Assembly (NCBI RefSeq): GCF_030463535.1
Contig: NC_132899.1
Location: 18,747,490-18,811,489, forward strand
DNA length: 64,000 nt
From: Salminus brasiliensis
Taxonomy: Eukaryota; Chordata; Actinopteri; Characiformes; Bryconidae
Direction: 5' to 3'
Of the stretch, positions 52,101 through 60,960 are shown piece by piece. The stretch's first letter is position 1, and each line of letters starts with the position of its first letter. Made by a program: the position numbers and the translations under genes. Under the pieces are notes generated by a model. The model saw only the letters and a list, made by a program, of their open reading frames with translations, was not told the DNA's origin and searched no databases.

Positions 52101-54771
52101 TTTATATGAATGTCATTTGTGTTTATGTCAATATTACACTTCCTGTAAGTAAAGGGCATTTTCACACCTACAGTATGTGTCCTATAGTATGTGTCCTCTT
52201 GGTTCTTGCACTCCAATGCGTCACAACAAACCTCAAATGTGAGAACGTTCTTTCCACTGATTGGACAGACCCGTCGGGGACGGGAGCAAGGACATAAATG
52301 CAAGAAGAAGGTCCTGTGTTCTGATCTAGTGCAGATTTCTGTGCAGTTTAACATGGAGCAATGGCAGAGACCGAAGTCGTTCATAGCTGTAGTAATTATC
52401 TGGGCAACCAGGTTTAACTGCACCTGCAGGAATGCGCTTAGCTCAAACATCTAAAAGTTGAGTTGGATCATGGTGAGATCAGGTTCTCACCACAAACAAA
52501 CCGCTCCAGAGTTTGATGGGGGCAGGGGAAGAGACCACATGCTCTCAAGGGTCTCTGTGTGGTTGTTTAGATTTCACATCAGAGTGTAATTACTATCTTT
52601 ACACCTTCTCAAACGAGTCTGATTTAACTGGTCTAAAAAGAGCAGGTCTGAAAATGCACCTTTCAATGAGACAGGTCCTTAAATATATTGTAACCAGTTG
52701 TGATATGTAACTGTATCATCACAAACCTAGTGTCCATGTATTTCATTTATGGCTTAATTCTTGTCTCTGAAACTGACCATTGTCATATAGGCAAGACTGG
52801 ACAGGATCATCTAGTATCTCTTACAAGTTGTTTTTGCTGCTTACTAATGAGGACATTTATGTACTAATTATCTGCCCCAGTTTCTCCCCCAACTCTCCTC
52901 TGCTTTCTTCTGGCAGCATCACAGATTTGGGGTGTGTTAGACACAGGGGCTTAGAGGCATTGTGTGATTCGAGAATGTGTTCTATATTTAGAGGTGCGAA
53001 GGCTCTGTCCCTGTTACTTTTCACTCGTTTTCCCCTCACTTTTTCCCCCTCACTCTGTCTCCGCAGTGTGACTCATCGCTCTTATTCCCTTTCCATCTGT
53101 CTGGATAATCAAATGTGCGATATGCATCTGCATATGTTATTATTTCACTGATGAAGCTCCATTTTCTTTGTTCGTAGGTGTGTGTGTGTGCTCTGTGTGT
53201 GTGCATGGCTGGGTGTGACTGATTGAGATGGATGCGGTGAGGGAGGGAGCTCAGCAGGCTGCTCACAGTCTGCTCTGTCTGATCCATCTGAAGCCCTGCC
53301 CATGTTGGCCAGCCAGAACACTGTCAGGAGCAATCGAGGCAGATGGGATGGGTGGACAAATAACGGGAAATGACAGTGTGTCCCTGCCTTCGGATACACT
53401 CTTGAAAATATATATTCTAAAAAGGGTTCTCTGGAGTGATGCAATGGAAGAACCCTGTTGGTTTCCTAAAGAACATTTCAGTTGACTGGCCTCCATTTGA
53501 GTTTCTCCATTTCTTTAGTGTCTGTTGTGCCCTTAATCTAGTTCTCTATTCTATCTCAGATAGAATGAGTTTTCTTAACATGTTTACTTTGAGCTGTAAA
53601 AAAAAAAAAAAAAAAAAGTTCAGTGCAGCAGAATTTTTTTTTGTAGTCTTCTCCAGATCTGTGCCTCAACACAACCCTGCCTCTAAGCTCCGAGCTTTAG
53701 AGGTTTTGGTCTAAAATGCATGTTAGCTGTGAGACCTTATATAGACAGGTGTGTCTTTCCAAATCATGTCCAATCAACTGAATTTACCGCAGGTTTCCAA
53801 AGATAAGAAAAAGGATACTGGATTCCACCAAATTTTTCTAACAGACAGACATAGAGATATTGAACTGGGATGTTGAGGGGATGGGGTGGATTAGGGTATA
53901 TTCATAATATTGCACATGCTATACAGATTACCACCTATGTGCAATTTAATTCCACAAAAGCGTAGAGTAGAGTCTTCTGCAGATTATGCTGTAGAATCAT
54001 CACAGTTAAAGGAGCAGTATGATGAATTTATTTCACCATCTGAAACAACATAATCCAGTGCAGTTTGCTGAGTCAGTGAAATACCACAAAGAGTGCAATT
54101 GTCCTCAAAAAATGTTTATGTAAGCATATCATCAAGATATGAGTTTTTAGTCATATTGCCCAGCCCAAGAGTGTAGCAAATGAGTGTTGAGGAGATGGGG
54201 GGTGGAGCACTTTGCCTCATAAGGTCAGTGTGGAAACGGAGGTCTGGAGGCCTGGAAAGTTGTTTTTCAAACAGATTTTCTGCACCGAAAACACATGCGC
54301 TGATGCCACTGTTAATAAATTTATGATCTACGTATTTTACAGTTTAATTGAATTAGTCTACTAATGTGTCCAAGGTGGGGTTAAAGAACCATACACTGCA
54401 AGGTTCTTTAGATATAATAAGGTTAAACATCTACTGAAAGGTTCTTTTCAAAACCAAAAGTGGTTCTATGGCACTTTATTTTTGAGAGAATGTGCAGCAT
54501 ATGAAATAAGTCTTCTCTCGGTTGCCCATCTCTTTAAGATGTTCCACACTGACTTTTCAATATCCCTCCACTCACTGTTTAAATTGGACTTCACACACTT
54601 CCTGATTGTCTGCTGTTCCACTTTCTGTGAAGTGCTCTGTGAAGTGGGCTCTCTGGCCATGATAGGAGCTTTTTTTGTCTGCTCCCTCAGAAGGACGCTG
54701 TGTCTCTGCTGCAGTTAAAGCAAACTCTGTGAAGCTGACTCTCTTCTCTCTCTCTCTCCCTCTCTCTCTCA

Positions 54772-54818
<47 letters not shown>

Positions 54819-56601
54819 CCCAGAACCATACTCAAAGTCCCCCTAACAGAACAGAGGCTGCACAGTATATCATTTGTTAACCATTATTTCAACGCAGTTA
54901 ATATTGCAGGAGGAGGTGGCATTCCTGTGCTGTAATCAACACAGGTCCAAATGATGTTGGACATTTGAGGCATTAATTGTATCCAACAGAAGTACATTCA
55001 TTTTTTTGGTCAAAATAATTCCAGCCTTTGGCTTTATTTGCTATGTTAACATAAATATAGTATGAATTGTTAAGGAATTCTAGCCATTTTTTACATGCTG
55101 CGAAGCAATACCACATCATCTGTCAGAAGCACTGTTATGGCCTAAGCATGTATGCTTACCACTGGAACTGACTCACTGGTGTTTATTGATCATGTGACTG
55201 CTAATAGAAGTAGCAGGATTTGGTTCCAGTTGATTCCAGCAGGGCTGGGTTGATTGCACATCCTCCCCACATCGCTCCTAGTGTGATGTAGGTCAGCATG
55301 GATATATGTTAACTGTGAAGCTGTGAAGTCATGCTTTTTCCTGACATTGGCTGCCTAGCGATGCTGTATCAGCGGCAGTTCGAAAAGAGTTGATGGCTGG
55401 CTTCACGTGTTGGAGAAGACCTGTCTTCACCCCACAAGTGTGGAGGGCATTGCGAGTTATAGTGGGGAACTGGGTAGAAAATGCGGTCAAATTTAAAATT
55501 ATTATTTAAAACAAATTAGCAGCAGGATGAACTCTGAAGTTTACAGGGCTGTACTTGTTTTTGTTTTTGTTGTGTATCACTGTCGACTACCGTGCTGAGA
55601 TTTTAACAATGAAACCATGAGAACTTTGTGACAACTGCAGTATCTTTTAATCCAGCATCTTGTTGTATTCCTGTGAGGGGCTGCCAGCTCCTGTGTGCTT
55701 GTGTTGTGTTTTGCTTTGTGATCTTCTGGCATTGATGTCCTTTCCTTTCCAGGAGATCAGAACTGCCCTCTGTCTTAATGAGCACTGAAGTTCTGTTCCT
55801 TGACATCAGTGTTATATATTTATAATTGACTGCTTCTTATATAACAGCGCTAGCTGCTTTCCTCCAATGCACCAAAGACTTCTTGAGGGGACAAGCCTTG
55901 AAAGAGAAAAAAACACACTTGAAAACACCAGCTGTGCTTTACTTTGTATGAGTGGAACAGTTGAAGGTTAGAAATTTAAACTTTGCAGGTTTTTAGTGGT
56001 TTCACATCTACAAAAGATTCCTTTCCAAGGTTTTCTCCTCATTGTGACAAAAGGCGTTAAATATGTCTATATACTGAGTCTGAGCACTGCAGATCTGTGC
56101 TCATGCACACGTTTAAACGTGGGGCAGTGGTGGCTCAGCCGTTAGAGCGCCGGGATATCGATAACAGGGTTGTGGGTTCGATTCCCGGGCTCGGCAAGCT
56201 GCCACTGTTGGGCCCTTGAGCAAGGCCCTTTACTCTCTCTGCTCCCCGGGCGCTGGAGTTGGCTGCCCACCGCTCTGGGTGTGTGTGTGTACTCACTGCC
56301 CCTAACACGTGTGTGTGTGTGAGTGTGTGTTCACTACCAGATGGGTTAAATGCGGAGGACACATTTCGCTGTACAGTCCACACTGTACAGTGACGAATAC
56401 GTGCACCTTTTTAAACCTTTTAAACAGTCAGTGCCCATTCCGGACTCTAACCAGGATAATTTTTTGCGTTATTAAGCATTTCAATAGAGGGTGGAGAGAC
56501 CAGTCACACTTGCACATCATGTCAAAGCTTTTACCCTATGCTTTCCCAATTTAGCTAATTAGCTGTTGCTCTCACTTTCTTTCTCTCTCCCTCTCTCTCC
56601 C

Positions 56602-56657
<56 letters not shown>

Positions 56658-59600
56658 TTTCTCTGTCTGTCTCATTCTCAAAACGCTGGCCTATATACTG
56701 CTATCATTGCATCGCACCACATCTTTCTCATAGCAGAGGAAAGTGCAAGTGTCATTTATTTTTCATATGCACATATTTACACTGCACTCATCTTTCTCTC
56801 TTGCTCTCACTCTCCCTCTCTCTCGCGCTCCACTCCCTCGGAGCAACCTTCTTCCATTTTGGAGGCTAGCTTTTCTGCACCACTGCCCTCATCCAGTCCC
56901 TTAATGGAAGTTGTGTTATCTCAGAGAAGAAGGCCACTGCTTTTCAGCAAAGAGTTACTAAACCTTTTTTTTCCCGGACAGGAGAAAACTACCTTTTAAA
57001 GGAAGACACATAACTGTTATTACCACTAATAAGTCAGATTAATCTCCTCTCCCCATCTTCCCCCCCCACCCCCCATCTCCACAGCTGTCCCCAACTGACA
57101 AGAGTCTGGAGTTTGACCGAGACTTCCGCATTCGTCACTATGCTGGAGATGTGGTGTAAGTACCCTTGGTGGAAGATCAAGGAATAACTTGGCTAGTTAG
57201 ACATGTACGCTTTGTTGTGTGTATGACCTGTACTAAGCCCTCAGGCCATCAGGTTCTACATAAAAATTGTCTGTGGTAGTCTGCCATACCATACAGATGC
57301 AGCAGATCCAGCCCCTGTAGACAGTGTAATTGACCAGTAGAGCACAGTTAGTAGCCAGGTTACGGTTGAAGAGCATTAAAGATAAGGCTCCTGTGTGACT
57401 CTACAGGGTTGTATAAGTAATTATGCAGGTAGTGCAGTCAAGCTGAAAAGTGATGTCAGTAATGCATGATGTAAACACATGAAATTCTCTTGTGATCATG
57501 TCCATTTGCAACAATGGTTCGTCAAAATAACCTTAATTGTGAGTTGTTATTTATGTCCTGTTCACATCCATTTTAAAAGCTCAGGTATTTGTTCATGGTG
57601 TGCTAGTTAATGCTGCATACGTATGTGTTGAAGACTGGGTTAAAAATACCTGCCTCAGTGAATGTGTATGAAAAGCAGAGCACTGTGTGAGTCAGCGGTG
57701 GCGTAATGCTGCCTGCCTGTCTCCTAGGGGCCAGAAACACTTACTGTAGCACTTAGAAGGTTCAGATAGAGCGGCTAATCAATCGGCCACTCGTCTCCTT
57801 TCCTTTCCTCTACTTAGGGGTTCAGGTCCTTTTGTAATGTGTTAAGGAAGTTTGAAATCACTCTCTGTGAAATTTTCCAGTGAAATGTCAGCTTGTCTGC
57901 CTCTCTCTCTCTCTCTCTTTTGTCAGTTACTCTGTGGTGGGTTTCATTGACAAGAACAAGGACACCCTGTTTCAGGACTTCAAGAGGCTGTTGTACAACA
58001 GGTCAGTATTATTGCAGTACTTACTGTGTCTTATTCATACAGAGCGTCAGTGCTCTGTTTAGAATTCATGACCTGTCCTTTTTCCCCTGCTCTTACTGTG
58101 CTGTAGCTCGAACCCTGTTTTGAAGGTCATGTGGCCTGAGGGGAAGCTGAGCATCACCGAGGTCACCAAGAGACCCCTCACAGCGGCCACCCTCTTCAAA
58201 AACTCCATGATTTCACTGGTGGAAAACCTGGCCTCTAAGGTAGTGTATTGGTGCATGTGTTTGTGGTGTTAATGCATCTTAATGTCCACGTATATCATCT
58301 CTCAATTATCTCTATTATAATATAAGTAAGTATTACCATTGACAGGGGATTATTGTACTGTTCAACAGTTCATAGGGCAGCCATGTTTTGTTTTTTTTTA
58401 TATGACAGAATGTGAATGTCCACTAGTCAGTTTGCTATGCATCAAATGATATGTAGTAAATAGTTAATGAGTAAACGAGTGAACAATTCAGAACGCAGCT
58501 AGAGACATAACGCTTGGTACACACAGAAAATAACTTCAAATCGCCTTGAAAACTCTTGAATAGTGTTGCTGTGGTCAGAGTATGCAATGGTCAGTGCCTA
58601 CCGAAAGTGCTCCAAGAAACCGGTGAAATGGCAACAGGGCCATGGGCACCTAAGGCTCATTGATGCATGCAGGAAGCGAAGACTAGCCGGTCTGATTCCA
58701 CATTAATGCTGGCTATGTCTTGTTGACCTAGGCAACTTTAGGCAAGTGGTTTTAATGTTCTGCCTGATCAATGTAAATTTCCATCCTCTCACTCTACCAT
58801 CCTCATTGCTGTGTACAGGAACCGTACTATGTGCGCTGCATCAAACCCAATGATGTCAAGTCTCCCCTGCTCTTCGAGCACGAGCGCTGTAAGCATCAGG
58901 TGGAGTACCTGGGCCTGCTGGAAAACGTCAGAGTGCGACGTGCGGGCTTTGCCAACCGTCAGACCTACCCTCGCTTCTTGCAGAGGTAGATATCCTCCAC
59001 ATGCTTTATTGATTTAGCTAAGTGGCATATGTATACAATTCCAGATATACAGTGATTTTAGGAGAAGAAATTGTGTCTCAGTGGTGACACATTCCCAAGG
59101 ATAGCCAAGTATTTGGTATCTGCTGCTACTGTCCGATTCTCTCATTTGCAATGGCCTTAATTATTTATAGCTCTACAATGGTGGGAAAACAGAATATACC
59201 AGTCCACCACCTACAATAGTCTCTTTTGTGCCACTGGTGGTTTTATTTTTATGGAAAATGTACATATTGTCACTGTCACACAAAAACCTCGGTCCAGCTT
59301 TTGGACCATCATGATTTATATTATGGCAAAAATGGAGACGCAATTTTTTATTTATTTTTGTGCAACAGAGACAATAAGTAAAATATTGAATGTAAGTATA
59401 CTATATGTAGAACACATTATAAATAAATCATATCTAGAACTTAACAGTCGTGTTTATTAGAAATGGAGGACACATAAGTGCCTCCTTGCTTGTTCAACAG
59501 CCTTACAGATGCTGTAATTAACAGATAGAGTGCAGTTAGTAACCAGGTAACGGTTTAATTATGTTAAGGTAGCGCTCCTCTGTGGTTTGGCATAAGGGTT

Positions 59601-60901
59601 TAAGAAGCTGCTTTCAGAAGGCTATGAAATACAAATTCATTTTGCTCAGAATATAACTGAAGTTATTGCACGTTTGAGAAGTTTAGGAATTTTGTAGAAT
59701 TTGTTTTGTAGCCACTGTTAATTACTATCGATACAGTTTTAATAATGAAACCATACAGACTATTTGGTTGAAGTAGCGATTATAGAGCTCATCTAGACTG
59801 TCGTCATTGATTTTTCAGTAAAAAACATACTGATTTAAAATGCACTGCCTTATTTTAGGGCTAGGCAATTTGGTAAAAATACTATATCACGATATTTAAA
59901 GAGATTTTTACAAATACACAGTATTTATCATGATACATGTAATCACAGACTAAATACATCATTGTTCTTAAAAACTACTATTCAGATACTCTCCTATACT
60001 GAGTACAGTAATTTTTGTTCAATATCTGCTGCACTTCATCCAAGTAAACCAGTCTAATTACATTGTTGGTTATGAAACCTGAAGCTGATCAGTGTTTTAT
60101 AAGCACTAACAATACCCTCTATATGATTTAGAAAGGCAAATATATCAAAATATGATAACATGTTGTCATATTGCCCCGCCCCTTGATTCAAGAGTGTAAG
60201 TGATTCTCCTACTGGTCACTCTTATAGTAATCAGCCTGATGGACAGTCTCATTTACACAATATGCTCTTTTTGCCACATGGTGTTTATATGTGTGTAAAC
60301 AAACTGCATAGTTTACTTTTGTCTCTTTTTTGAGTTTTTAGGCTTGTTTTTAATGCTGTAAGAGTGCAATTCTTGAGTCACCTCAAGATTTTGACCCCCC
60401 CGCAGCCTCTAACATGCTTCATGTCTTTCTTATTTTTAATTGACTGAAAAAAGTTTATTGATTAATGTTAAAATAAATAGTAAAATATGTAATTAGCAAT
60501 ATTTTTAATAGGGGCAGCCTCATGGCTACATGCAGACCAGTAGATGTAGACCAGTAGAATATATATATCATCACTGGCAGAACGAGACTACTTTTCAGAA
60601 GCACAGAAGGACAAGGCATTCTTAAGGTGATTTTATGTTAAGGGGTCTTGTATTTGACAAGTACATTGTACATTGACCCCGTCGTCATTAAGATTTCCCA
60701 TAATGTGTATAGAGCCGCTGGTTTTTTTTTATAAATTTACTGAATAAAATGACTAGCTTTTGTTCCCGACAGCAACAATGCGGGACATGAACTGTAACAC
60801 TTCCTGTGTGCTCTGTGCACACTGACAGACATACAGAATGATGAACGACAGAAGGTGTAAAAAGCTTTCTTTCAGGCTGGGCCCATGTCCTCACTGTGAG
60901 C

Positions 60902-60960
<59 letters not shown>

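Larger units (their letters stand above)
46421..57084 (+). other. myo1d: myo1d intron 11 (about 10.7 kb)
   Basis: No exon could be supported inside. It holds a Tc1-like fragment (48330-48580), GC-richer unique sequence near 49240-50460, three SINEs and several microsatellites. Confidence 0.85.

Noticed and set aside
52780..53151. 123-codon open frame in intron 11
   Set aside because: Composition is low in complexity, rich in Ser, Leu and Cys, with no domain or splice context. It looks like chance.
56131..56200. tRNA gene suggested by clear A and B boxes
   Set aside because: The sequence continues into a SINE body and lacks a convincing cloverleaf with acceptor stem.
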